NCBI RefSeq assembly: GCF_902459465.1
Contig: NC_047070.1
Coordinates: 2,108,001 to 2,172,000 of the forward strand
Source of the DNA: Asterias rubens
Lineage: Eukaryota; Echinodermata; Asteroidea; Forcipulatida; Asteriidae
Length of the DNA stretch: 64,000 bases
Reading direction: 5' to 3'
The notes beneath the pieces were generated by a model. The model did no database searches, was not told the origin of the DNA, and saw nothing but the letters and a program-made list of their open reading frames with translations. Positions 1-10,870 of this stretch are shown piece after piece. Each line of letters starts with the position of its first letter. The first letter of the stretch is position 1. The position numbers and the translations under genes were made by a program.

Positions 1-25
1 ATTAGGAGAAAATAGAGCGTCCTGC

Positions 26-169
26 CGTCGATTTCACAAAGAGTTAGGACTCGTCTTATCTCGAGTTAGGACGGGTAACTCGTCCTAACTTAGGATTAAT
101 ATTAAGGTCTGCATGCTACAGTGCAGGGTTGGTTAGCTTAAGTTAGGAAAAGTTTTGTGAAATCGACGT
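26..169. repeat. MITE with TTTCACAAA inverted ends
   Basis: The ends are inverted copies of GTCGATTTCACAAA and TTTTGTGAAATCGAC, and the interior repeats the motif GTTAGGACT. A second diverged copy lies at 55413-55541. Non-coding; family name unknown to me. Confidence 0.7.
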
Positions 170-260
170 CAGCTCATTAATTAAAATAATTCCAGATAAG
201 AAATTTGTTGAGACCCAAAGAAAAGGGATATTGTGTAAAACAAATTCCCAATTATGACTT

Positions 261-285
261 GGGGCGGGGGGGGGGGGGGGGGGGG
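261..285. repeat. Homopolymer G tract
   Basis: A run of G interrupted once by C. It can form G-quadruplex DNA and is also a place where assembly length is unreliable. Confidence 0.9.
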
Positions 286-633
286 TTATTGACTTCCAAC
301 TTGAGGTAATTTTGATGATATAGATCCTGAAATAAGTAGTCATAATTCGCTAACAGGTGTACTGGACATTTTCAAAGATTTATGCTCGGACCTTGCGAAA
401 ATTACTGGGTGTATTTTTATTTTGAGGGTGAATAACTCGACCGGCACTCGGACTCCCCATATTAAATTGAGCAGAGAATTAAAGTTCAAGAGTCAATGAA
501 TAATTTCCCCTTTGCTGTAAAAGCTGTGAGACTTCTAAAAGTATTTTCGTGTATTTTTAATTAATAAGCATTATGCACTGTAGGCCCTATGTTACAGGTG
601 TTTATTTAGTGGTGGGTGGGGTGCACCCATCAA
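286..633. other. No gene recognised
   Basis: AT-rich sequence without a supported ORF, repeat match or RNA signature. Confidence 0.6.
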
Positions 634-1300
634 GACGACCGGTGTCATGACAAAAACTGTCCACTGGCAATAAGTGTCCGCTCATTAGCATATTGCGGTC
701 AGACGTCTATGACGTCACATTGTTTACGGAAGCTTGCTAAATAGTGTGCGCGGTTAGCGTGCATCATCGTTGCGTGCTTTGCTTGCTGCTTTTTTAACCT
801 TTTAGTTTTACGTTTTTGTAACGCTTTCCTGCTTGTATTTGATTATAAATATTCGTATTATTTATCATTTAGCACTTTCACAATTCTTACTTTTTAACCT
901 GCACGTTTTAATTACTCAAGTAAAATACCAAGACATACTTCTGAGCTATTTTGTAACTTGACTTTTATTTACTTGAACGTTTTCTTGGTTGTATTTTATT
1001 ATAAATAATTCGTAATATTTAGGACAATCACTGTTTAAACCTGCACTGTTTTACCATAGTAAAATACTAATCTTGACATACTTTGGATATTTCCTGTTTT
1101 GAAATTGTACTTAGATAAATATCTTTATATTTCTTAATTCGTTTTTCTGTAATTTTCTGTAAATAGTATATATTTTATTTTTTTATTTTTCATATAATTT
1201 TAAACGCAATTCGGCCGCTGGCTGCTGCCAAGTTTGATTGTTTTTTAATAAACCAATAATAAAAAGCGGACAGTTTTTGTCATGACACCTGTCCGGTCGC
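634..1300. mobile_element. Non-autonomous DNA transposon, about 0.67 kb
   Basis: The two ends are inverted copies of GGTGTCATGACAAAAACTGT (641-664 and 1266-1290, one mismatch in about 24), embedded in CCGG-containing flanks. The interior is AT-rich and has no coding potential, so any transposase would act in trans. Superfamily not assigned; the exact outer ends and target duplication are unclear. Confidence 0.75.
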
Positions 1301-1722
1301 CAATAACGAACAGCGCCCTCTTAGTCTTATTATGTCTTGAACGTCCTGATCAAGGCTTTATATCGGAAAGTTATTTGGACACGTGACCCACTAGCGCCCG
1401 CCGGCAATTTTTTTTCTTTCTTTTTCGTACGACATGCTGTCTAAGGGGTCAACATTGAAGGGATTAGGGAAAGCGCACATACCTTATGCGTGTCTACGAT
1501 GGCCAGCGTGTGGTACGACCAAAAAAAAAAAAAAAAAATGCCGCCTGCCGCCTCCCTCCCCAATCCCAACTTTAGGCCATAGACTTACAACTTCTTCCAT
1601 GGTCAAACCATCTCAGGGAAAAACAAGTCCACCATAGTTGGGCAACTTGGTACGATGACATGACACAAGGTGTCATAAACTTAAGCAGCGATAAGCTTTA
1701 TAATAGGGAGAGGGTATCGCTT
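1301..1722. other. No gene recognised
   Basis: Contains an A-tract at about 1520-1537. The short ORF across it (1434-1637) runs through the poly-A as poly-lysine and resembles no protein. Confidence 0.6.
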
Positions 1723-2111
1723 GGCAGTGATGGACACTAATGGTAATTACCCAAAATATTTATTAGCATAAAACCTTTCTTGGTGACAAGTAATGGGGAG
1801 AGGTTGATGGTATAAAACATTGTGAAAAACGGCTCCCTGTGAAGTGCCATAGTTTTTGAGAAAGAAGTAGTTTTCCACGAATTTGATTTCGAGACCTCAG
1901 GTTTAGAACTTGAGGTCTTCGAGAACAACCATCTAAACGCACACAACTTCGTAAGACAAGGGTGTTTTTTTTTTCTTTCATTATTATCTCGCAACTTCGA
2001 TGAGCAATTGAGGTCGAATTTTCACAGGTTTGTTATTTTATGCATATGTTGAGATACACCAAGTGAGAAGACTGGTCTTTGACAATTACCAATAGTGTCC
2101 ACTGTCTTTAA
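1723..2111. mobile_element. F1 MITE, full length, reverse orientation
   Basis: First of at least a dozen copies of the commonest repeat here, called F1 in this annotation. It is about 390 bp with inverted ends carrying GACACTATTGGTAATTA and ACCAATAGTGTCCACTG. Internal landmarks are an inverted pair around GAGACCTCA/TGAGGTC and the motif TATGCATATGTTGAG. No coding capacity. Short ORFs crossing it are shadows. Confidence 0.85.
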
Positions 2112-2889
2112 ACAGCGATAGACTTTATAATAGAGAGAGGGTATCGTTTGGTAATTATTCTTAAAATGAAAGTTTTTATCCCCCGCAAATTTGAATCTGA
2201 GAAGCGTTTTATTGCAGTAACGTTTCTGGAGATTGTGTCCGAAATATTCGCTCTGGATTTTTTTAGGCGATATCTGAAAAACGCAACCAATAAAAATTAA
2301 ATGTTCACAAGCTAGTTTGATTTGAATACCTGTACATTTATGTAGGATTTAAACAGTTATACTGTTTTTAAAACTGAAGGTATACTTTGCCTTAAAATAC
2401 TGGGTCATTTCATGCTAAAACAATTAATGACTGAAAAGTGAAACTTTGGTTTTTTTTCCCCAACAAAGTAGACATTGACTTTTATTGTATAATCTTTCTT
2501 GATAATGTTGCATATAATATAATATTATGCAAAACTATACGCAGATAATTTTGCACATAAAAGATCTTTAAAGTTTTCGGTCTTCTACTTTGTACAACGT
2601 GCACATAACTATCTACGCTTTATGAGTTCAGATTTAAGTAGAAGTGTAGGCCTTTTTCGTACATAGTTTTATAAAAGTTCATATAACTTTTTACAGTTTC
2701 TGGATTTTGACTATACATTCCTATTCCGTTATTTTCTCATTTTTGTTCACGATATTTTGTAAAACATATTATAGGGGCCCTATAATTGGTTTATTTAATT
2801 AAAACATACATTAAAACGGATGTACCGTATGGCAACCGATAGGTTGAATTTCACTGGTTGGCCTACAATACATACACATTCTTTCAAAG
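2112..2889. other. No gene recognised
   Basis: AT-rich intergenic sequence. The first about 40 bases repeat the sequence left of the preceding F1 element. Nothing else supportable. Confidence 0.6.
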
Positions 2890-3280
2890 TAAAGGAACAC
2901 GTTGCCTTGGATCGGTCGAGTTTGAAAAGCGTTTGCAACCGTTTGTTATAAAATGCATATGATTAGAAAGATATTTAAAAAGTAGAATATACTGATCCAC
3001 ACAACACAAGTATCACTCAAAATTGCGTGGTTTTCGTTTTACCTCGTCGACTAACACTGTCGGCCATTAATTATGGGAGTCAAATTTTTGACTCCCGTAA
3101 ATCATGGCCGACCGTGTTAGTTCGCAAAGTATAATGAAAACCACGCAATTGCGAGGCATATTTGTGTTGATCGTTGTATTCTACTAAAACATCTTTCCAA
3201 CCATTTGCATTTTATAACAAACGGTTTCAAACGCTTTTTATAGACCAACTCTTCCAATCCATGGCAACGTGTTCCTTTAT
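2890..3280. mobile_element. Foldback MITE (AAAGGAACACGTTGCC family)
   Basis: Nearly the whole 390 bp is one imperfect palindrome. Its ends are AAAGGAACACGTTGCC and GGCAACGTGTTCCTTT, and the centre is a pair of GACTCCC/GGGAGTC arms. The flanking TA on both sides suits a TA target. A second copy is at 6548-6920. Confidence 0.85.
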
Positions 3281-3657
3281 ACTAATAATAGTTATAGAAG
3301 AACAAAAAATAGGGGGGGGGGAACTGTTATCTCCATTCCTGGAGGACCTTTGAAGTCAGGTGTCCCTTTAAAAGAGTGACTACCAAACGTGTATACCTTC
3401 CCTTTAAACGTCATAAGTTGAAACAATATTGACGTCCCCCCTTGAAGGTGTGTAAAACACTTGATGTTGACATTTGCAACCAACCCGACCTTGCTATGAC
3501 CTTGCAGGTTGCACGTCCACCTCGGGCACTTATGAATACAATGCACGCAAGCCGTTATCATGGACCATGAGTAAAGGTAATTCTCAACTATACACACGGG
3601 GTTTGGTTGAAGAGTACGTCTGCAACAACCGTTACGAATGCCCTTGATCGTTTCCCC
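3281..3657. other. Intergenic upstream of methyltransferase A
   Basis: Contains a short G tract (3312-3321). A minus-strand ORF of 101 codons here has no recognisable motif. Promoter elements of gene A may lie here but none is distinctive. Confidence 0.5.
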
Positions 3658-3805
3658 GACGAGTTGGAAGTGCGTTCAGACGGTTCTACACGGGTCGTTG
3701 GCGTTTCTCTGTGTTCTTTTTAACTCTATGGTTTTAGACACTCTCCGGGAACGGATTCGGTTCACACTTGTATGACATTGTCGCCTGTTTCTTTCTTAGA
3801 CCAAG
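3658..3805 (+). promoter_or_regulatory. Conserved leader upstream of methyltransferase A
   Basis: This block resembles the sequence just before genes B (18024-18173) and D (43757-43858): GAGTTGGA, then a CGTTCA motif, GTTTCTCTGTG and GACACTCT. It is probably the 5' UTR and core promoter shared by the array. The last bases, TTTCTTAG before ACCAAGATG, form a plausible 3' splice site six bases before the start codon, so this leader may contain an intron. That site is intact in A and C but not in B and D. Confidence 0.5.
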
Positions 3806-5982
3806 ATGAATTTTTCTGCCAGCAGTGATTACTGTGGTGACGCCCGGATTAGTCAACATACAGTCATAACGCACAACAAGAAGAAGCTGACATTTTCACC
3901 CGAGGATACCGTGCTAGACGCCGGATGTGGTACCGGTGAAGATACCAAATTAACGGCGCTCAAAGTCGGCAAAGTCACAGGTCAGTTACGGCATGGAGGT
4001 TACGGGTACTTTTGTATGGCAAACACTACAAACGTCTACAGATTTAACCTCACACAGTTTAAAGATATCGATGGTAGAAAGCTTCCCGTAAAATAATACT
4101 TACTGAGGTGCTGTAGTAGTTTTTGAGAATTGGTGAAACAATTTCACGAAAATAACTCGCCTGATGAAGCTGAAACTTTTTCTGGAATATTGTAAACAAT
4201 ACATCTTCATTTACAATAGGGACATGTCATTATTAAAAACTTGACCTTCTAAAAGGTATCAAACTCTTTTATGAGCGTACCGTCTACTAGACCAGGTATA
4301 GACTTGGTTCCAAGCCTGTGATCGTGGCTTCAGTCGTCATCCTCAGTCGATACATTATTGGTTTGAACAGCGCCCTCTTGTAATAAATATCCGTCATTAG
4401 TCTACTGTCTGAGACTGCGAGATTATAGATCGTGTGATTGCAAACTGCGCCAGAATTCTGCGTGGCGAGAAATAACCGCAGTCTCAGACTTGTAATCAAG
4501 TCTAGACCAGGCGTTATGTTTATACCAGATGATCAAGCTTACAATACTATTGTTCTTTTTTTATACAGGAATTGATCCGTCCAAAGAAATGTTGGACTTT
4601 GCTATGAAAAATAATTCCTCCTCCAACATTACATATCTGCTGGAAGACGCACAGACTGTCGGTGACAATCCTGATCTGCGCGGGAAGTTTGACAAAGTTG
4701 TTTGTTTTCATGTTCTCCATTGGGTTCCTGACGTCATCAAGGCACTTAGGAGCATTTGTGACTGCCTGACACCGGGAGGGGAAGCTCTAATCATCATGGA
4801 CAACCAGTATGACAACTTCGTACCATTTGAGGCGGATCGGTTCTTGGAAGATCATATCAAATGGGGTCAATACACAAAGGTATCATGTTTATTTTGTGGT
4901 ATGTTTTTTTTAACGTGTTTGACTAATAATTAATGGCAACCTGTTACATCAGTATTTTGTAATACGTACTAAGTTGGGTAGATGGCCTAAGCTTTTGATC
5001 CAAACAGGACCTTCTTTAGAGTACGAATATATTGTCAATTAATGCTCACATCTTTACGGTTAACTTGGTTTTTGGCATCAGAAACATATGGAGAAAATTG
5101 AGCCTTCGATGATACCAGCCACAAGTATTTCAGGTGAATGATATTTCCCTCACAGCTTCACAGTTGCTGAAAAAAATATTTTAAATAACAAGCAATTTTT
5201 CCAAAACTTTCAAAATTTCTTGCTTGTTGCGCTATAAAAAATTCTTCTGATTGACTGATCATTGATGGCACCTGCCTTATCATTATAGTGTATTGTTATT
5301 TATTTACTTTAAGTATGAAACTCATTTTTTTCTTTTGTGATAAAAAAAGCAAGAGAATACTTCAATGGTTTGTACGATTTGTCTTTTAGGGCTGTAAAAC
5401 TGCGATTCGATTGTGGAATAAATCTATACCAGCCACTGAGGATGTACTCCGATCGTGTGGTTATGCAAATGCCCATTGTGAGGTTCAGGAACACGTCATA
5501 GACCTATCTGAGAAGCAAATGAAATGTAAGTCGTAACTTCTTGACTTCGAAACCTTCATTTTACTTTCAGAAGTGTTATAGCGGCCAAGAGCACCAAATT
5601 CAAACTGTAAGGTGCTATATAAATGGGTCTCCGAATTCATAACTTCAATAACCTATCTTTCGGTATAAATTTATATTCTAATAAAGCGCATTTTAGTACT
5701 TTGTGTGTAGGTACGTGTGCTATATCGGACTTCGATATTAGTTTTTAGAGTTGCTTTACCTTTTTGCTGCTGCAAGCCTATTTCAATTGATATGTGTTTC
5801 TTTCGACAGTGTTTTTCAAGACGATAATGAAGCAACTTTCCAAGATTCCCGAGAATGAACGAGAGGAATGTCTAGAAGACTTGTGGGTCTGGGTGCAGAC
5901 TCTCTTCCAACCATCACTCGGGGGCCAGACTGGAAGTATCGCAGTCCCAAAGTGGTTCATGGTTATGCATGCAAAGAAATGA
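3806..5982 (+). CDS. JHAMT-like SAM-dependent methyltransferase, copy A
   Basis: Four exons: 3806-3980, 4569-4879, 5390-5525, 5810-5982; introns are GT-AG in phases 1, 0 and 1; 264 residues. It is a class I Rossmann-fold methyltransferase. Motif I VLDAGCGTG (residues 36-44) holds the SAM methionine end. The acidic strand GIDPSKEML (59-67) binds the ribose. LLEDAQ (82-87) contacts the adenine side. FHVLHWVPD (105-113) and LTPGGEAL (125-132) are the later core strands. The C-terminal part (exons 3-4) should form the substrate-side helices. This layout matches juvenile hormone acid O-methyltransferase and trans-aconitate methyltransferase relatives in fold and length; the true substrate in an echinoderm is unknown. 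The start is supported by CCAAGATG in all four copies. First of four tandem paralogues, closest to copy B. Confidence 0.9.
4008..4170. repeat. Half of a CCACAGATTTACA foldback repeat
   Basis: Lies in intron 1 of gene A. Diverged relative of 29840-30118 and 38060-38282: CTACAGATTTAACCT followed by GTTTAAAGATA and a stretch about a CTGTAGTAGTTTTTGAGAA motif. Explains the readthrough of exon 1 into the intron. Confidence 0.5.
4285..4507. mobile_element. Non-autonomous inverted-repeat element in intron 1 of A
   Basis: Begins ATAGACTTGGTTCCAAG and ends CTTGTAATCAAGTCTA, which are inverted. The interior holds ACAGCGCCCTCTTGT and AACCGCAGTCTCAGACTTG. A related copy with an internal duplication lies in intron 3 of gene B (22537-22853). 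No coding capacity. Confidence 0.65.
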
Positions 5983-6063
5983 ACACAGAGGATTGAAATA
6001 GTCCAGCCTACCGTGATGGCCGACGAAAGGTGTTTGATATCTATCAACCAATTCCATGGCCAG

Positions 6064-6480
6064 GCCCTTTTCGAATCCAAGTCTTTTTCTTTGGATTCGG
6101 CTTCAGGCTTTCGCTCGGCCCCAGCGGCCAGTCTATCCAGGACCGCTGGGATGGGCTAATCGCTGCACAGATTCTTGTTCAGGAAGTACGTCATGCGTAC
6201 AGTGCATAGAAATATGGTGCAGTGTGAGTGTGATGCATGATGGGACTGCGCATTATTAAACCAATGACAGTGGATGATACGTTTGCCCATCCCATCCAGC
6301 GCCTTTGGTTGAAGCAAGGCGCTGGGGACGAGCAAACTTCAGGCTCCGTTGTCTCGTCTGAAGTCACAGCTGAGCGCCGCGTACGCAAAGAACTCGCAAT
6401 TTGTCCAAACAACCGCGGGCAGCGGGGCCAACCTAGCCTGAGCCGAATCTGGAGCCGAAACCGTGGTTTGGAAAAGGGCT
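6064..6480. mobile_element. GGATTCGGCTTCAGGC-family MITE, interrupted
   Basis: Outer ends are CCCTTTTCGAA and TTTGGAAAAGGG, with inner inverted GGATTCGGCTTCAGGC and GCCTGAGCCGAATC. Related copies: 23162-23362, 42420-43057 (disrupted) and 49467-49615. It is split by another element at 6110-6336. Confidence 0.7.
6110..6336. mobile_element. Nested MITE with 9-bp target duplication
   Basis: 227 bp, with ends TTCGCTCGGCCCCAGCG and (inverted) TTTGCTCGTCCCCAGCG. It is flanked on both sides by CTTCAGGCT (6101-6109, 6337-6345), a perfect 9-bp duplication within the host MITE. Each end carries its own small hairpin around CAGCG. A diverged relative lies at about 23475-23715. Confidence 0.8.
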
Positions 6481-6547
6481 CATTCAAGTTATTGTAGCTG
6501 TACATTTCAACTCGATTGATGCGCTGACGGTATGTAATTTAAGCAAG

Positions 6548-6920
6548 CAACGTGTTCCTTTAAAAGGAACACGTTGCCTTGGATCTGTCGAGTTGGTCTT
6601 TGAAAAGCGTTTGAAGTCGTTTGTTATGAAATGCAAAATGTTAGATAGATAATTTAAAAGTAGAATAAACACAAATATGCCTCATACGTCGCGAAGAAAC
6701 ACGGTCGGCCATTTTTTGGAGTCAAAATTTTTACTCCATAAAATGGCAAACCGTGTTAGTTCGCGACGTAAAAGGAGGCCGTGCAATTTCGAGTGATACT
6801 TGTGTGGATCATTATAATCTACTTTTAAAAGATCTTTCTAACCATAATGCATTTCATAACAAACGGTTTCAAACGCTTTTCAAAGACCAACTCGTCCGAT
6901 CCAAGGCAACGTGTTCCTTT
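6548..6920. mobile_element. Foldback MITE, second copy
   Basis: Same family as 2890-3280. Starts with a back-to-back junction where the end of one copy (AACGTGTTCCTTT, 6548-6560) abuts the start of the next (AAAAGGAACACGTTGCC). Palindromic centre near 6725. Short ORFs across it are shadows. Confidence 0.85.
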
Positions 6921-6968
6921 AAGTCTTTTTTAAAAACGGTGGTCACTCGTGGAACTGCACTGCTTGAT

Positions 6969-8020
6969 TTTGGTGAAATAGTCAGATTTACCCAAACCTA
7001 GGCCTAGTGTCGACCGCCGCCGTACCTCATAATGGTTTATGGACACCGATTCGTACACTTTTATTTATGTAATCATGACATGGTCGTGTTTCGTTCAATT
7101 AAAGTAGGGCCTATCTGCAGACCAAGAAGGATGTGTTTTAGTTTTATTCCTGTCTGTCTATGTCAGTTAAAACTACGGCCGCATTCATGAAAACAACAGT
7201 CACCGTGAAGTCGAGTTGTTCTGTGGACGCAATTACACCGGTACTGCATAGCCTTTACCTGTGTTCTGTGCTCTGCTTACTATACCGCCACATTTCTGCG
7301 TAGAATAATTTAAAAGTAGAATATAAATGATCCACACAAATGTAATGGGAGCTGTTGATATGACAAAACATTGTGAGAAACGGCTCCCTCTGAAGTAACG
7401 TAGTTTTCGAGAAAGAAGTAATTTTCAACGAATTTTGATTTTGAGATCTCAGATTTAGAGATTGAGGTCTTGAAATCAAGCACCTAGCAACAGGTTTGTT
7501 ATTTTATGCATATGTTGAGATACACTAAGTGAGAAGACTGTTCCTTGACAGTTACCAATAGTGTCCAGTGTCTTTAAAAAAGGAGTGAGCCCTTAAGAAA
7601 ATGCAAACTTTTGTCCGGATAGGTGACAAGGTTTAATGAACTAAAATCTGAAGATTTCATGTGGCGCCTATAGGAGATCAATCACCCAATATAGCCCGAA
7701 CATCTGACGTCACACTTCGAGGCTCGTGAGTAACGCCAGAGAGTGACCTTAGCCTTTGGGTCAATGCCTGTCCATGATAATCACCTTTCACCTACATTCA
7801 TTTCACATGGAGAAACGCAGTCAAATCCAACATAAGTACATAACAACATTACATGCAGGTAGGCCTGCATTATATTAGTCAAAACAAAATTATTTAGTCA
7901 TTAGACATGATTTTGAAGTAAGTCATAATCATGTTTCATGTGTCTAATTAGTGTTTGTTTTTACTATGTAAGAGTATACTTAACTTAGTGCACACTGCAT
8001 GCAGACGACCGAAAGTAACC
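6969..8020. repeat. Downstream flank shared with copy B
   Basis: Parts of 6969-7260 match 23729-24017 (ATTTACCCAAA, TTTTATTCCTGTCTGTCT, AACTACGGCCGC), and 7627-8020 matches 26320-26770 (GATTTCATGTGG, ACATCTGACGTCACACTT, GCATGCAGACGACCGAAA). These follow the genes in the same order in both places, so the A/B duplication carried several kb of 3' flank. Confidence 0.65.
7312..7577. mobile_element. F1 MITE, internally deleted
   Basis: Reverse orientation. Holds GAGAAACGGCTCCCTCTGAA, the GAGATCTCA/TGAGGTCTT pair and the terminal ACCAATAGTGTCCAGTG. It lies at the same place relative to gene A as the F1 copy at 26095-26312 does to gene B, so it probably predates that duplication. Confidence 0.75.
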
Positions 8021-8119
8021 TTTCTAAGTTAAAATCTGCATTTTTATATGTGTGCACAAAATCATTGCAAAGTATGACCTTGGCATACAGAGGGCGCTAT
8101 ATAAGTTTAACTAATGAAA

Positions 8120-8273
8120 TAGACCTTTTCGCAAATACAAATGCGCAAGCGCAGACTGTTGAATGAGGTGCATTGTGGGATAGATATGGATCAAATTTGG
8201 ATACCAGCTAGACCACAATGCACCTAATTCCAAGCTTTACGCGTGCGCCCCAGTATTATTGCGAAAAGGTCTA
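8120..8273. mobile_element. Short MITE, TAGACCTTTTCGCAAATA ends
   Basis: 154 bp; begins TAGACCTTTTCGCAAATAC and ends GCGAAAAGGTCTA, with an inner inverted pair GAGGTGCATTGTGG / CCACAATGCACCT. A close copy lies inside the intron-1 element of gene B (18681-18832). Confidence 0.8.
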
Positions 8274-8405
8274 TGGTTCAACAACAGCACAAGAAGTATC
8301 AGTTCAATTACAGTTCACCACAACTTCAAGTTGAATTTACTCCAACATTATAAGGGAGGTTTAGCTGCACTTTCCGCGAGCAAATACGTGAACGTAAACG
8401 TCAAA

Positions 8406-9980
8406 AAATAGGGTTGTTTCTGGGTGACGTCGCCACTTTGGGCTTATTATGCTCACGTATTGCTGACTTTGTCATGGGGGTCAAATCGCGAGTTTTAGCG
8501 AGGTATTGGTCTAGACCCAGAGCTGGTGTGTGGCATCCATGGTGGTGGTGTGTGTTTTGGCATTTCCACCTCAGTAGGCCGAATTTGCACTCGGTTTCGA
8601 CGATACATGCCATTGTTTTGTCCTTCAATCATATAGGTGCGATCACCCAAACTTCAACAACTTTGCCAAGGATCCAGCGGTCATGTTCCTTAAGCTCAAA
8701 GTAAACTGTTTGGCCGGGATGTAGTTGCGGTAGATCATGAGCTCTCCGATCGTGGTATTGGCTTGCTTCACAGCGTTTCTGCGTTTTGCTTTTCGTCTCA
8801 CAACTTCCGGTTCACGGTAATCCTTCTGAAAACGTGGAAGCATGGTACGGGGTTTATAGCCAAAAATCATCTCAGCTGGGCTCTTGCCAGTATCTTTACG
8901 GGGGGTATTGCGCTGTTCCAACAATGCGATGTTTGGATCAGTCCCATCTTTGCATACTTTCATGATCAGGTGTTTGGCTACTTTCTCTGCTGCCTCAGCT
9001 TTCCCATTAGCACTGTGATGTCCCAGGGAGGATCGAACATGAATAATTCCCCAGTTCTTTAAGAAATTCTGGAATTCTCCTGATGTGAATTGCGATCCAG
9101 AGTCCGTTGTGAGCACAGTAGGAATACCAAATCGAGCAAACTGCTTTTTGTACACAGATATAAACTTGGTAGTAGTGGTTGTTTGCAAGTGATCAACTTC
9201 AATGAAATTAGAGTAGTAGTCAACTGTTGCTAAGTATTGTCGGCCTTTTGCTTCGAAGATATCACTTGCGATTTTGTCCCATGGGCCATTTCCATCATCT
9301 TGTGGCTTAAGTGTCTCCCTCGGGTTACGAGGTCGCAGCTCTTGACAGGGTTCACATGTATCCACGAGTTGCTTGATGTCTTTGGCAATGTTGGGCCAAA
9401 GAACGAGGGATCGTGCTCGGCGTATCATACTGTTGTACCCCATGTGAGCGGAGTGCAATCTCTTCATAATGTCACTCCTCAGACATCGTGGAATGACGAT
9501 AGATTCACCTTTAAGGATAACTCCATCCTCATAACTGAGTACATCCCTGGTATCGTAGTAAGGGCGTGCTTCATTTGGTACTTGGCACTTTGCATCGCGC
9601 CATCCATCAAGAATGAGTGATCGCAGAGTTTTTAATGATACGTCCCTGGATGTAGCTTCCCTGACCTCTTGCAGTCTGACATCGGACATGTTAGGAAAGA
9701 AGTTGATTTTCATAATGCGAGGTCGGAGGTCAGGTGAGTCAATATAGGCACGGCTTAGGGTGTCAGCAATGATGAGCTCCGACCCCTTGAGAAAATGAAA
9801 ATCCATATCATAACGATGGACTCTCATCATGAGGGCTTGCAGTCGTTTAGGAGCCTGACTGAGTGGCTTTCTCATGATAGATGCAAGTGGCTTATGATCA
9901 TTCTGGACTGTTACCTTGGTGCCATAGGTATACTGATCAAAACGCTCAAGCCTAAAAACTACAGCCAATAGTTCTTTCAC
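8406..9980 (-). pseudogene. Gypsy RNase H end and integrase
   Basis: The open frame 8643-9980 (445 codons) begins in RNase H (DHKPL near residue 28). It continues through an integrase zinc finger (H176, H179, C209, C212) and a catalytic core with D240, D293 and E329; the D293-E329 spacing is the standard 35 residues. A one-base frameshift near 8750 moves the C-terminal part (LPQLHPGQ, then YRRNRVQIRP near 8590) into other frames down to about 8406. The catalytic residues are intact, but neighbouring domains are broken, so activity is unlikely. Confidence 0.88.
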
Positions 9981-10030
9981 TATTTGTGCCCAGTTTCGTT
10001 CAGTAGTAGTGAGCGTACGAGATGCGTACT

Positions 10031-10854
10031 CTACAGGTTCCCATCCTGTAGCAGAACAGCTCCAATCCCATCCTTGCTGCTGTCTACTTGGAGTACAATG
10101 TCTTTATTTGTGTCGAAGTATGCAAGTACTGGAGTGGCAGACAGCTTTTGTTTCACAGTTTCCAGTGCATTGTCACAAACAGTAGACCAATTCCACTCGG
10201 TGGCCTTTCTTGTAAGGGCTCTGATCGGCTCGAGATCGGCAGCAAGGTTGGGTAGGAATTTAGCCATATACTGCACCATTCCACATAAACGTTTCACCCC
10301 TTGGATGTCTGTTGGGTGCGGCATATGTAGTATGTAGTATGGCCTCCACTTTGGCCTCCACATCCAGCAATGATGATGTCATCGGCAATCGTGAATGCGC
10401 CATCAAGTCCACTCAGTGCATTCATGAGTTTGCGCTGAAAGATTTCGCTGCTTACCTTCAGTCCGAAAGGCAATTTGACCCAGCGAAAACGTCCAAATGG
10501 AGTGATCATTGTTGTAAGTTTACTAGATTCCTCATCCAGCCTAACATGCCAAAAAGCTTCCTTTACATCAAGTTTACTGAAAACTTTAGCACCATGTAGC
10601 ATTGGCAGAACGTCATCAACAGCAGGCAACTTATAATGTTCTCTCATGAGTGCTTCATTGAGTGGTTGCGGGTCAATGCAAATGCGTAGTTTTCCGTTCG
10701 ATTTTCGGACAACAGCTATTTGACTTACCCACTGGGTAGGTTCGGTGACAGCATGGAGGTAGAATTGGTGACAGGGATGAGTACACCGCGTTCTACAAGA
10801 TTGTTCAGTTCTGTGTGAACGTCTCCTCTGAGTGCAAGTGGTAATTTGCGACAA
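10031..10854 (-). pseudogene. Gypsy reverse transcriptase, broken
   Basis: Two open pieces. 10294-10854 has the fingers and palm: GKLRICIDPQPLN, FSKLDVKEAFWHVRLDE, and IADDIIIAG in place of the usual YxDD box. 10031-10363, in another frame, has the connection and RNase H start (LCGMVQYMAKFLPNL, LQVDSSKDGIGAVLLQ). The thumb region expected between them is missing around 10340-10375, so this RT cannot be complete. Confidence 0.85.
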
Positions 10855-10870
10855 GGCAATGTTCGAGGTT

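Noticed and set aside
1434-1637. Small lysine-rich ORF
   Set aside because: The lysine run is a poly-A tract; no start context or conserved motif.
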